Below, one piece after another: positions 37,589 through 46,313 of a stretch of 64,000 nucleotides of DNA; positions within the stretch are counted from its first letter, which is position 1; every line of letters begins with the position of its first letter. Below the pieces are notes generated by a model. That model saw only the letters and a program-made list of their open reading frames with translations, was not told the origin of the DNA and did no database searches. Source of the stretch: Kordiimonas lipolytica (GTDB lineage Bacteria; Pseudomonadota; Alphaproteobacteria; Sphingomonadales; Kordiimonadaceae); the NCBI RefSeq assembly GCF_001550065.1, contig NZ_LRUB01000028.1:72275-136274 (forward strand). Direction: 5' to 3'. The position numbers were made by a program, and so were the translations under genes.

Positions 37589-39565
37589 ATGAGCGACCTG
37601 TTTGAAGTAACACAGACTAAATCTGACTATTCCGCAAAAGACATTGAGGTTCTTGAAGGCCTGGAACCGGTGCGTCAGCGCCCGGGCATGTATATCGGCG
37701 GAACGGATGAGCGTGCACTCCATCACCTGGTCGCTGAAATTCTCGATAACTCTATGGACGAAGCCGTTGCAGGCCATGCCAGCCGTATCTCGCTGGCACT
37801 CAACGCAGATGGCTCCTTGACCATTTCAGACAATGGCCGCGGCATCCCAACCGACCCTCACCCCAAATATCCCGGGAAATCGGCGCTTGAAGTGATTCTC
37901 ACCACGCTGCACTCCGGCGGTAAATTCTCGTCCGATGCCTATGCAACATCTGGTGGTTTGCATGGTGTTGGTATTTCGGTCGTGAACGCGCTCAGCGAAT
38001 GGATGACAATCGAAGTCGCCCGTGACCGCAATATGTGGCGTCAAGGCTATGCCCGGGGCAAGACCACAACAGGCCTTGAGGACCTTGGCGCGGTCCAGAA
38101 CAAACGCGGCACCACGGTAACCTTCCTGCCTGACCATGAAATCTTCGGCAAAAGCGCCAAACTGAAGCCAAACCGCCTGTATAAGATGGCGCGTTCAAAG
38201 GCATACTTGTTCCGCGGTGTTGAAATCCGGTTCAAGTGCGCACCTGAGCTGATTGTGGAAGGCGACGATACACCACAGGAAGCCACCCTGCACTTCCCTG
38301 GCGGCCTGGCGGACTTCCTGAAGGACACACTCAAGAAACGCACGTGCGTGACCGATGAGCCCTTCTCCGGCTTTGTGAAGTTCCCGGATGAAGCCGGCCA
38401 GGTGGAATGGGCCATTCAGTGGCCTGAGTTTGGTGACGGCTTCTGCAACAGCTACTGTAACACCATCCCAACACCACAGGGCGGCACCCATGAAAATGGC
38501 ATGCGCAGTGCGATACTCCGCGGCCTGAAGGCTTACGGGGAACTGACAAATAACAAGAAGGCAGCGCAGCTGACTTCAGACGATGTCTGCGGCTCATTCT
38601 GTGCCATGCTTTCGGTCTTCATCCGTGACCCACAGTTCCAAGGGCAAACAAAAGACAAGCTGTCAACGCTCGAGGCCTTTCGCCTGACCGAAAATGCTGT
38701 CCGTGACGCCTTCGACCATTGGCTGGGCGATCACCCAGACCGCGCCGGCAGCCTGCTGACCTGGGCGCTGGAACGGCTGGAAGATCGCCTGCGCCGCAAG
38801 CAGGAACGCGAAATTACCCGGAAAACAGCTGTCAGCAAACGTAAGCTCCGCTTGCCGGGCAAATTGACCGATTGCTCCAGCGATTCTTCGGAAGGCACTG
38901 AGATATATATCGTGGAGGGTGACTCCGCAGGTGGCTCCGCCAAACAAGCGCGGGATCGGAAGACGCAAGCTGTCCTGCCGATCCGCGGTAAAATCCTCAA
39001 CGTGGCCTCCGCCACGCGTGACAAGATAGCCGCCAACCAGGAAATCCGAGATTTGATCCAGGCGCTGGGCTGCGGAACGCGGGATCACTATGACGGCGAT
39101 GCGCTTCGCTATGAGAAAGTCGTCATCATGTGTGACGCGGACGTTGACGGCGCCCATATCGCAACGCTCCTCATGACATTCTTCTTCCAGGAAATGCCTG
39201 GGCTGGTTAAAGACGGGCACCTGTATCTTGCCATGCCGCCGCTCTACCGGCTGGCCCAGTCAGGCAAAGTCGCTTATGCACGCGATGACGCCCACAAAGA
39301 CGAGCTGATGGCCACTGATTTCTCAGGCCGTGGGAAGGTAGAGATCAGCCGCTTTAAGGGCCTGGGTGAAATGCCCCCTGCACAGCTGAAAGAAACCACC
39401 ATGGCACCAGCCAACCGTACACTTCAGCGCGTCACGTTGCCGCCTGAGTATGCCGAGCGGGCAGAGGTCAACCGGCTTGTGGATGACCTGATGGGTAAAA
39501 AGCCTGAAAAACGCTTCGAATTCATCCGCGATAATGCGGCAAGTGTTGATCAATTGGACATCTAA
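37589..39565 (+). CDS. parE: DNA topoisomerase IV subunit B
   Basis: ATPase subunit of the decatenating type II topoisomerase. The 658-residue protein has the GHKL ATP site (EILDNSMDEA, DNGRGIPTD, SGGLHGVGISVVNALS) and a transducer domain. The TOPRIM domain has YIVEGDSAGGSAKQARD and MCDADVDGAHIATLL, followed by SRFKGLGEMPPAQLKETTM. The short length and LRKQE-type linker fit ParE rather than the longer GyrB. ParC is not in the window. The 232 bases to the helicase contain no obvious gene. Confidence 0.95.
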   Translation: MSDLFEVTQTKSDYSAKDIEVLEGLEPVRQRPGMYIGGTDERALHHLVAEILDNSMDEAVAGHASRISLALNADGSLTISDNGRGIPTDPHPKYPGKSALEVILTTLHSGGKFSSDAYATSGGLHGVGISVVNALSEWMTIEVARDRNMWRQGYARGKTTTGLEDLGAVQNKRGTTVTFLPDHEIFGKSAKLKPNRLYKMARSKAYLFRGVEIRFKCAPELIVEGDDTPQEATLHFPGGLADFLKDTLKKRTCVTDEPFSGFVKFPDEAGQVEWAIQWPEFGDGFCNSYCNTIPTPQGGTHENGMRSAILRGLKAYGELTNNKKAAQLTSDDVCGSFCAMLSVFIRDPQFQGQTKDKLSTLEAFRLTENAVRDAFDHWLGDHPDRAGSLLTWALERLEDRLRRKQEREITRKTAVSKRKLRLPGKLTDCSSDSSEGTEIYIVEGDSAGGSAKQARDRKTQAVLPIRGKILNVASATRDKIAANQEIRDLIQALGCGTRDHYDGDALRYEKVVIMCDADVDGAHIATLLMTFFFQEMPGLVKDGHLYLAMPPLYRLAQSGKVAYARDDAHKDELMATDFSGRGKVEISRFKGLGEMPPAQLKETTMAPANRTLQRVTLPPEYAERAEVNRLVDDLMGKKPEKRFEFIRDNAASVDQLDI

Positions 39566-39797
39566 TACTCCGACGTCGCCGAACCACGATGGAAACCGCA
39601 AATATCAACTGTGCGATCGATTTCTGGCGTCCGCCGCTTGTATCCGGGTGCCAGAAAGCCAACTGTCACATAAAAGCGCCGGTTAAGGGACTAAAGCATG
39701 GGTTTTCTGCGGCATATTCCCGTTTCCAACATTGACATTGACGTAAGCCCTCCTATGCTGCGCGCAAATTATGTAAGAAGCAACTGGTAGGACACGC

Positions 39798-41039
39798 ATG
39801 GGTTTCGACCTCTTAGGACTGAGTGAACCAACATTAAAGGCTGTAAGTGAGGCCGGTTATACCGAGCCCACGCCCATTCAGGCGCAAGCCATCCCGCAAG
39901 TTTTAATGGGACGCGACGTTCTGGGCATCGCCCAAACCGGTACCGGCAAGACGGCTGGTTTCACCTTGCCCCTTATCGATATTCTGTCCGAAGGACGCGC
40001 TCGCGCCCGGATGCCACGGTGCCTGATTCTTGAGCCCACCCGCGAACTGGCGGCACAGGTTGCTGAAAGCTTCGAAAAATACGGCAAAGGGCACAAGCTG
40101 ACGATGGCGCTTCTGATTGGCGGCGTAAATTTCGCGGATCAGGAAAAGCTGCTGGACCGCGGCGTTGATGTTCTGATTGCCACCCCTGGTCGTCTGCTGG
40201 ACCACTTCACTCGCGGCAAGCTCCTCCTGAACGGGATCGATATTCTCGTGGTTGATGAAGCTGACCGGATGCTCGACATGGGCTTTATCCCGGATGTCGA
40301 GAAAATCTGCGAGTGCATTACCAAGAACCACCAGACGCTTTTCTTTTCGGCCACGATGCCGCCGGTGATTGAAAAGCTGACCAAACGCTTCCTTGACGAT
40401 CCCAAGATGATCACGGTTGAGCGCAAATCCAGCACAGCGCAGACCATCGAACAGAAGCTTGTGGTTGTCGGCCCACGCGACAAGCGCAAAGCGCTGCGTA
40501 AGCTTCTGAAGGATGAGCCCGTGAAAAACGGCATCATCTTCTGCAACCGCAAGAAGGACGTAAAAGAGGTTTATAACAGCCTCGCGCGTCATGGTTTCAA
40601 TGTTGGCCAATTGCATGGTGATATGGAGCAGAGCGAGCGCCTTGAAATACTGCGTCAGTTCAAGGCCAACGAAGTTCAACTTCTTTGTGCTTCCGATGTC
40701 GCAGCCCGCGGTCTCGACATTGCTGACGTAAGCCATGTGTTCAATTTCGACGTACCAAGCCATGCTGAGGACTATGTTCACCGCATCGGCCGTACTGGCC
40801 GCGCTGGTCGCAAAGGCAAAGCCTTCACGCTGACCACAACCGGCAAGACCGACACACGCTTTGTTGAAGCCATTGAAAAAATGATCGGCAACAAAATCCC
40901 ACGTGGCGAGAAGATCGACCTCGCGCCACCAAAGCCGAAGGTTGCCGCGGATGACATGCCGAAAAAGCCATTTGTCGGCATGGGGCCACACGTTCCGGCC
41001 TTCCTGGCACGCCCAGTAGAGATCAAGCGCAGCCGCTAA
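39798..41039 (+). CDS. DEAD-box RNA helicase (RhlE-like)
   Basis: ATP-dependent RNA remodelling enzyme of 413 residues. The Q motif GLSEPTLKAVSEAGYTEPTPIQ precedes motif I AQTGTGKT, Ia PTRELAAQV, II VVDEADRMLDMGF and III SATMPP. Domain 2 has motif V ARGLDIADV and motif VI HRIGRTGRAGR. The C-terminal tail is short and basic (PVEIKRSR). It belongs to the RhlE/RhlB group; which paralogue cannot be settled here. The next gene starts 66 bases downstream. Confidence 0.95.
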   Translation: MGFDLLGLSEPTLKAVSEAGYTEPTPIQAQAIPQVLMGRDVLGIAQTGTGKTAGFTLPLIDILSEGRARARMPRCLILEPTRELAAQVAESFEKYGKGHKLTMALLIGGVNFADQEKLLDRGVDVLIATPGRLLDHFTRGKLLLNGIDILVVDEADRMLDMGFIPDVEKICECITKNHQTLFFSATMPPVIEKLTKRFLDDPKMITVERKSSTAQTIEQKLVVVGPRDKRKALRKLLKDEPVKNGIIFCNRKKDVKEVYNSLARHGFNVGQLHGDMEQSERLEILRQFKANEVQLLCASDVAARGLDIADVSHVFNFDVPSHAEDYVHRIGRTGRAGRKGKAFTLTTTGKTDTRFVEAIEKMIGNKIPRGEKIDLAPPKPKVAADDMPKKPFVGMGPHVPAFLARPVEIKRSR

Positions 41040-41105
41040 TTGCGGTTGCCAAACCACCGGCCTGCGCTAAGTCTTCTTTCTGGGGACAATAAGCGGGAGG
41101 CCAGC

Positions 41106-41891
41106 ATGCCCACATATGAGACGATCGACTTCAGCATAGAGAATGGTCTGGCGACCATCACCTTCAATCGCCCAAAGCAGCTGAATGCTCTGAGCGCCAA
41201 GCTGAAAGCCGAGTTTCTAACCGCCCTACGGTCCCTTAACCGTGAAGACAGCGAGGCCAGAGCCCTTTTGATCACGGGCGCGGGGCGCGGCTTCTGTTCT
41301 GGCGCTGATCTGGCTGAAGGCGGCAATGAGAACCGAGACATGGGCGCCAGTCTGACGGACTCTTACCACCCGTTCCTGACAGAACTCGCGAACCTCAAAA
41401 TTCCGGTCATCAGCGCAGTCAACGGCGTGGCTGCTGGCGCAGGCATGAGCATCGCAATCTCGGCGGATATCGTCATTGCATCCAAATCCGCTTACTTCCT
41501 GCAGGCATTTGTCAACATCGGGCTGGTGCCGGATGCGGGCAGCACCTTCATTTTACCGCGCCTTGTGGGCCTAAGCCGGGCCCGAGCCATGATGATGCTT
41601 GGCGAACCTATCCCGGCTGACACCGCCCTTGATTGGGGACTGGTCTATGATGTCGTAGACGATGACAAACTATTGGACACTGCCAAGGCCAAAGCGATGA
41701 AACTGGCCAACGGCCCCACTGTGGCGCTGGGCTCCATCCGGCAGCTGCTGGCACAGTCCTTGACGAATGACTACCCCGGCCAACTGGCAGCCGAAGCTAA
41801 CGCCCAGCGTGTCGCTGGCCGCACGGAAGACTGCATTGAGGGCGTCATGGCCTTCATCGAGAAGCGCGAAGCTGCCTTCAAGGGTAAATAG
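41106..41891 (+). CDS. Enoyl-CoA hydratase/isomerase family protein
   Basis: Crotonase-fold enzyme of 261 residues, from an ATG with GGGAGG upstream (MPTYETIDFSIENGLATITFNRP). The oxyanion-hole segments RALLITGAGRGFCSGADLAEG and AVNGVAAGAGMSIAISADIVIAS are intact. The later DAGSTFILPRLVGLSRARAMMMLGEPI is like the PaaG type (2-(1,2-epoxyphenyl)acetyl-CoA isomerase). That close a substrate assignment is inference; hydration or isomerisation of an acyl-CoA is the safe reading. It stands where many relatives have alr before mlaE. Confidence 0.9.
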   Translation: MPTYETIDFSIENGLATITFNRPKQLNALSAKLKAEFLTALRSLNREDSEARALLITGAGRGFCSGADLAEGGNENRDMGASLTDSYHPFLTELANLKIPVISAVNGVAAGAGMSIAISADIVIASKSAYFLQAFVNIGLVPDAGSTFILPRLVGLSRARAMMMLGEPIPADTALDWGLVYDVVDDDKLLDTAKAKAMKLANGPTVALGSIRQLLAQSLTNDYPGQLAAEANAQRVAGRTEDCIEGVMAFIEKREAAFKGK

Positions 41892-42004
41892 CCAATCCGG
41901 CCACAAAATCCGGCATCCTTAAATCGCCACTTTTCATTTCTATCAGAGGACGCTACACATCCTTCTGGTAGTTTGAGAACATAAAGGCAACAAAGGGAGC
42001 ATCC

Positions 42005-42790
42005 GTGCGCAATCCGCTCGCGATCATTGGTCAGGTGGTTTTGGCAAGTCTGGCCGAAATCGGTCGGCTGTCGAAATTCTCGGCAACCGCCATCAGCAGC
42101 ATCGTCATGCCCCCGGTATACTGGCGGCACGTCCTCAATCAAATGTGGCTCATCGGCTATAACAGCCTGCCCGTTGTTGGCCTTACGGCTCTTTTCACAG
42201 GCGCGGCGCTCGCACAACAAATTTACGTTGGCGGCAGCCGCTTCAATGCTGCTTCCGTGGTGCCTGGCGTGGTTGTCATCGCCATCGTGCGTGAACTGGG
42301 CCCTGTGCTCGGCGGCCTGATGGTGGCAGGGCGCGTCTCTTCCGCCATGGCGGCCGAGCTTGGCACCATGCGCGTGACAGAGCAGATCGACGCACTCGTG
42401 ACCCTTTCGACCGACCCGTTCAAATATCTGGTGGCACCGCGCCTGATCGCTGCGGTCATCACCCTGCCCTTACTCGTGATCATCGCCAACATTATCGGCG
42501 TGCTGGGCGGTTACCTGATCGGTACAGGCCGCCTGGGGCTAAATGAAGGCACCTACCTGCAGGTCACGGTAGACTTCCTTGAGCGTGCAGACGTGATCTC
42601 GTCGCTTGTGAAGGCCGCTGTCTTTGGCTTCTTCATCGCACTGATGGGCAGCTATCACGGATACAACAGCCGCGGCGGCGCCCAGGGCGTGGGTAAAGCC
42701 ACGACAAACGCCGTGGTCTCAGCCTTCATCGCCATCCTGCTTGCGAACCTGATCATCACAGTGATTGTCTTTGGGGGGCGCGGCGTATGA
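42005..42790 (+). CDS. mlaE: MlaE family ABC transporter permease
   Basis: Inner-membrane permease of the phospholipid transport system that maintains outer-membrane lipid asymmetry. The 261-residue protein starts at a GTG with AGGGAGC. Family landmarks are GLTALFTGAALAQQIYVGGSRFNAA, VPGVVVIAIVRELGPVLGGLMVAGRVSSAMAAELGTMRVTEQIDAL and the final five-helix pattern. It overlaps the ATP-binding gene by four bases. No MlaD-type (MCE) gene is adjacent. Confidence 0.93.
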   Translation: MRNPLAIIGQVVLASLAEIGRLSKFSATAISSIVMPPVYWRHVLNQMWLIGYNSLPVVGLTALFTGAALAQQIYVGGSRFNAASVVPGVVVIAIVRELGPVLGGLMVAGRVSSAMAAELGTMRVTEQIDALVTLSTDPFKYLVAPRLIAAVITLPLLVIIANIIGVLGGYLIGTGRLGLNEGTYLQVTVDFLERADVISSLVKAAVFGFFIALMGSYHGYNSRGGAQGVGKATTNAVVSAFIAILLANLIITVIVFGGRGV

Positions 42791-43563
42791 GTACCGACCT
42801 CAAGATCCAGCTGAAGAACGTACATAAGGGCTTTGGTCCAAAGAAGGTCCTGCAGGGCATCAATCTGGACGTTCCAAAAGGCCAGTCAGTCGTCATTATC
42901 GGCGGCTCGGGCACAGGCAAGTCTGTAATGCTCAAATGCATTCTGGGTATCCTGAACCCGGACCAGGGCGAAATATATGTGGACGGCGAGGATGTCACCA
43001 AATTCTCAGGCCGTGCCCGCAAGAAGATATTGAGCAAATTCGGCATGCTATTTCAGGGCGGTGCCTTGTTCGATAGCCTGCCTGTCTGGGAAAATGTCGC
43101 CTTCGGCCTGATACAGGGTAAAGGCATGAACCGGAAAGACGCCAAGGAAATTGCGATCGAAAATCTGCGGCGCGTTGGCCTTGGTGCTGACGTAGGCGTA
43201 CTTTCCCCAGCAGAACTGTCGGGCGGCATGCAGAAGCGTGTGGGCCTTGCGCGTGCCATCGCGACAGAGCCAGAAATCATCTTCTTCGACGAGCCAACCA
43301 CAGGCCTCGACCCGATCATGGCGGATGTGATCAACGATCTGATCGTGGAGTGCGTTAAGGACCTTGGCGCAACAACGCTTTCAATCACCCACGATATGGC
43401 CAGCGCGCGCAAGATCGCGGACCGCATCGCCATGCTCTATCACGGCAAAATTATCTGGGAAGGCGCCAAAGACCAGATCGACCATTCAGGCAATGATCAT
43501 GTCGACCAGTTCATCCATGGTCGCGCCCAGGGCCCAATTGAGATGGAATTGTTGAAGCTCTGA
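42787..43563 (+). CDS. mlaF: MlaF family ABC transporter ATP-binding protein
   Basis: ATPase partner of the MlaE permease, 258 residues. Walker A is IGGSGTGKSVMLKCILG, the signature LSGGMQKRVGLARAI, Walker B EIIFFDEPTTGLDPIMAD and the H-loop SITHDMASARKIAD. The N-terminal KNVHKGFGPKKVLQGINL is typical. Translational coupling to mlaE through ATGA, and radA begins one base after its stop. Confidence 0.94.
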   Translation: MSTDLKIQLKNVHKGFGPKKVLQGINLDVPKGQSVVIIGGSGTGKSVMLKCILGILNPDQGEIYVDGEDVTKFSGRARKKILSKFGMLFQGGALFDSLPVWENVAFGLIQGKGMNRKDAKEIAIENLRRVGLGADVGVLSPAELSGGMQKRVGLARAIATEPEIIFFDEPTTGLDPIMADVINDLIVECVKDLGATTLSITHDMASARKIADRIAMLYHGKIIWEGAKDQIDHSGNDHVDQFIHGRAQGPIEMELLKL

Positions 43564-43564
43564 T

Positions 43565-44941
43565 ATGGCAAAGGCTCAGCTCTCATATAATTGCCGCGAC
43601 TGCGGCGCTGTTTACCGCCGCTGGCAGGGCAAATGCGACGAATGCGGCGAGTGGAACTCCATTGAGGAATCAAAGGGTGGCACCACATCTGGCGCGCCAA
43701 AGGGCCTGAGCGGCAAGAAGGGCCGCCGGGTCGACCTTGTCTCGCTTGACACGCCGCTCAAGGAACAGCCGCGGTTGATGAGCGGCATTGCCGAGCTTGA
43801 CCGCGCCCTTGGCGGCGGCATGGTAGCCGGAAGCGCCGTGCTGATTGGCGGTGATCCGGGCATCGGCAAATCCACGCTGCTGTTGCAGGCCATGGGGCAA
43901 CTGGCGCTCAAGGGGCATGACTGTGTCTATATTTCCGGTGAGGAAGCAACCGCACAGGTACAGATGCGGGCGAACCGCCTTGGTCTTTCCGGTGCGCCGC
44001 TGAAGCTGGGGTGTGAAACCAGCCTGCGTGATATCCTGACAACGCTGGATGAAGGTACGCCGCCCAAAGTGGTGGTGATCGACAGTATACAGACGCTGTT
44101 TGCCGACAATGTTGAAAGCGCGCCCGGCACAGTAAGCCAGGTTCGCGTCTGCGCCCATGAACTGATCAGCTTCGCTAAGCGCAAGGGCACCGTTGTGCTT
44201 CTTGTCGGCCACGTTACCAAAGACGGCCAGATCGCCGGGCCACGCGTGCTCGAACATATGGTTGATACTGTGCTGTATTTCGAAGGTGACCGCGGCCACC
44301 AGTTCCGTATCCTGCGCGCGGTAAAGAACCGCTTTGGCGGCACGGACGAAATCGGCGTCTTCGAGATGACGGGCATGGGCCTCAATGAAGTAACCAATCC
44401 GTCTGCCCTGTTCCTTGCGGATCACAACAGCCGGGAACTAGGAAACTGCGTCTTCGCTGGCATTGAAGGCTCGAGGCCCGTTCTGGTGGAAATCCAGGCA
44501 CTCGTTGCCCGGTCATCTGCCGCAAACCCGCGCCGCGCCGTTGTCGGCTGGGACAGCGGGCGGCTTGCGATGGTACTGGCCGTGCTTGATGCCCGCGCTG
44601 GCCTTGGCCTTGCCGGGTGTGACGTCTACCTGAACGTGGCCGGCGGCCTGAAGATTTCCGAGCCTGCGGCGGACCTTGCAGTCGCAGCGGCCCTGATTTC
44701 CAGCCTCTCGCAGGTGCCACTACCGGACGAGACCGTCGTATTTGGTGAAATCAGCCTGTCGGGTGACATCCGCCCGGTTTCCCAATCTGAAGGAAGGCTG
44801 AAAGAATCAGCCAAGCTCGGCTTCGCGAACGCCATGATGCCAAAAGCCAAGAAAGCCGGCCCAAAAGCCATTCGCCAGCAAAACATCACCCACGTGAATG
44901 AGCTGGTGACACATTTCTACCCAGATGGCGGCCTAGGATAG
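43565..44941 (+). CDS. radA: DNA repair protein RadA
   Basis: Branch-migration ATPase that helps RecA-dependent recombination. The 458-residue protein has the N-terminal zinc finger YNCRDCGAVYRRWQGKCDECGEWNS. The RecA-like core has Walker A GGDPGIGKSTLLLQA and the KNRFGGTDEIGVFEM motif specific to RadA. The C-terminal Lon-like domain has VYLNVAGGLKISEPAADLAVAAALISS. It is the start of the radA-cvpA-purF arrangement typical of alphaproteobacteria, here with a GNAT gene inserted. Confidence 0.97.
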   Translation: MAKAQLSYNCRDCGAVYRRWQGKCDECGEWNSIEESKGGTTSGAPKGLSGKKGRRVDLVSLDTPLKEQPRLMSGIAELDRALGGGMVAGSAVLIGGDPGIGKSTLLLQAMGQLALKGHDCVYISGEEATAQVQMRANRLGLSGAPLKLGCETSLRDILTTLDEGTPPKVVVIDSIQTLFADNVESAPGTVSQVRVCAHELISFAKRKGTVVLLVGHVTKDGQIAGPRVLEHMVDTVLYFEGDRGHQFRILRAVKNRFGGTDEIGVFEMTGMGLNEVTNPSALFLADHNSRELGNCVFAGIEGSRPVLVEIQALVARSSAANPRRAVVGWDSGRLAMVLAVLDARAGLGLAGCDVYLNVAGGLKISEPAADLAVAAALISSLSQVPLPDETVVFGEISLSGDIRPVSQSEGRLKESAKLGFANAMMPKAKKAGPKAIRQQNITHVNELVTHFYPDGGLG

Positions 44942-44958
44942 CTTCCGGAAAAAGAAGC

Positions 44959-45477
44959 ATGATACTGAAGACAGACAGACTGACGCTCAGGTTGCCTGAA
45001 CAAAGCGACGCCAAAGCCATCCAGCTGGCTCTGACAGACTATGATGTCGTCAAGATGCTTCAAGTGGTCCCCTACCCCTATAGCCTGGAAATGGCGCACG
45101 AGTTCATTGCCCTCACGCATGAGGAATGGAACAGAAACGCATCCTATATCGCAAGCGTGATTGGCCCTTCGGGTTTGGTTGGTGTGGCCGGCGCCCATCA
45201 CTGGAACGAGACTGAGCGGCAGATAGAGCTGGGATACTGGCTGGGCCGCAATAGCTGGGGCTTCGGGTATGCCACCGAAGCCGCTGGGGCGGTCTGCACC
45301 TTCGCCTTTGAGCACTGGCCAATAGATAAAATCATCGCTAGTGTTTTTGATGACAACCCCGGCTCAAAACGAGTGGTGGAAAAATTGGGGTTTAAGGAAA
45401 CAGGCCAGCACACAATATACAGTGTTGGGCGTGGCGCAGAGGTTTCGGCCACCCTTTATAAGCTAGAGAGATGCTAG
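44959..45477 (+). CDS. GNAT family N-acetyltransferase (RimJ/RimL-like)
   Basis: Transfers an acetyl group from acetyl-CoA to an unknown amine. The 172-residue protein starts MILKTDRLTLRLPEQSDAKAIQLALTDYDVVKML, typical of the RimJ/RimL subgroup. Motif A is ELGYWLGRNSWGFGYATEAAGAV and the later VFDDNPGSKRVVEKLGFKETG is the conserved motif B. It lies 17 bases after radA and 12 bases before cvpA, so it is probably part of the same operon. Confidence 0.92.
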   Translation: MILKTDRLTLRLPEQSDAKAIQLALTDYDVVKMLQVVPYPYSLEMAHEFIALTHEEWNRNASYIASVIGPSGLVGVAGAHHWNETERQIELGYWLGRNSWGFGYATEAAGAVCTFAFEHWPIDKIIASVFDDNPGSKRVVEKLGFKETGQHTIYSVGRGAEVSATLYKLERC

Positions 45478-45489
45478 AGGAACAAGGAT

Positions 45490-46173
45490 TTGGACATCGA
45501 TACTACCACACTGACGGCTTTTGATGTTGCCGTGCTTGTTATCGTCGGGCTTTCGACGCTTCTGGCTTTTGGCCGTGGCTTCGCGACAGTCGCACTGTCA
45601 TTCGGGGCTTGGGCGGGCGCACTGTTGGCGACCATTTTCGGCCTTGAGATTGTCAAGCCATATGGCCGCGACCTGATCTCGCCGCCGGAGCTCGCTGACT
45701 TCATCACGCTGGCCACGCTCTTTTTCATCACGCTGTTCGTTCTCAAGCAGTTGGCCGAGTTTATCGGCAGGACCATCAAGGAAAGTCCGGTGGGGCTGCT
45801 TGATCGCTCGCTTGGTGCCCTTTTCGGCCTGCTGCGCGGCCTCGTGATTGTTTCTGTACTCTATCTTGGCTTCGCCAAACTTTATGGCACGTCTGATCAA
45901 CCGGATTGGGTCAAGAACGCGCAGCTCCGTCCCCTTGTGGCCTGGAGCGCGGAAATGCTGGAAGGTTTCGCTGCTGACGCACTCGGCAAAGACCCGAAAG
46001 AGGTCGGTAACGAGTATCTGGAGAAGGCAGCAGATGCCATTCCCAGCCAGTTCATCAATGAAAAGCTTGAAGAACAGGCCGCTAAATACATCGAAAAGCA
46101 ACGCGATAGCCTTGATGCGTTGATGGAAGACGTAGCCGAAGAGAAAAAGAAGAAAGATGACGGCGGGCGCTAA
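45490..46173 (+). CDS. cvpA: CvpA family membrane protein
   Basis: Membrane protein named for colicin V production, found next to purF in many bacteria, with unclear biochemical role. The 227-residue protein has four hydrophobic segments in its first 125 residues (FDVAVLVIVGLSTLLAFGRGFATVAL, AWAGALLATIFGL, FITLATLFFITLFVLK, ALFGLLRGLVIVSVLYLGF). A helical, charged C-terminus with EKKKKDDGGR follows. The start is a TTG with GAGGA and AAGGAT upstream. purF follows 140 bases later. Confidence 0.9.
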   Translation: MDIDTTTLTAFDVAVLVIVGLSTLLAFGRGFATVALSFGAWAGALLATIFGLEIVKPYGRDLISPPELADFITLATLFFITLFVLKQLAEFIGRTIKESPVGLLDRSLGALFGLLRGLVIVSVLYLGFAKLYGTSDQPDWVKNAQLRPLVAWSAEMLEGFAADALGKDPKEVGNEYLEKAADAIPSQFINEKLEEQAAKYIEKQRDSLDALMEDVAEEKKKKDDGGR

Positions 46174-46313
46174 TGCGCCTGTTAGCCGCGCACAATTCTT
46201 CAATTAGATGCAATATTTCTGTAAAATTGGTTTTTGACTAGGCAGCGGCACCATGAGGCGATATATGGTGCGTGCAACAAGACACCATTCGCCCCATTAA
46301 CCAGGACCAAATA

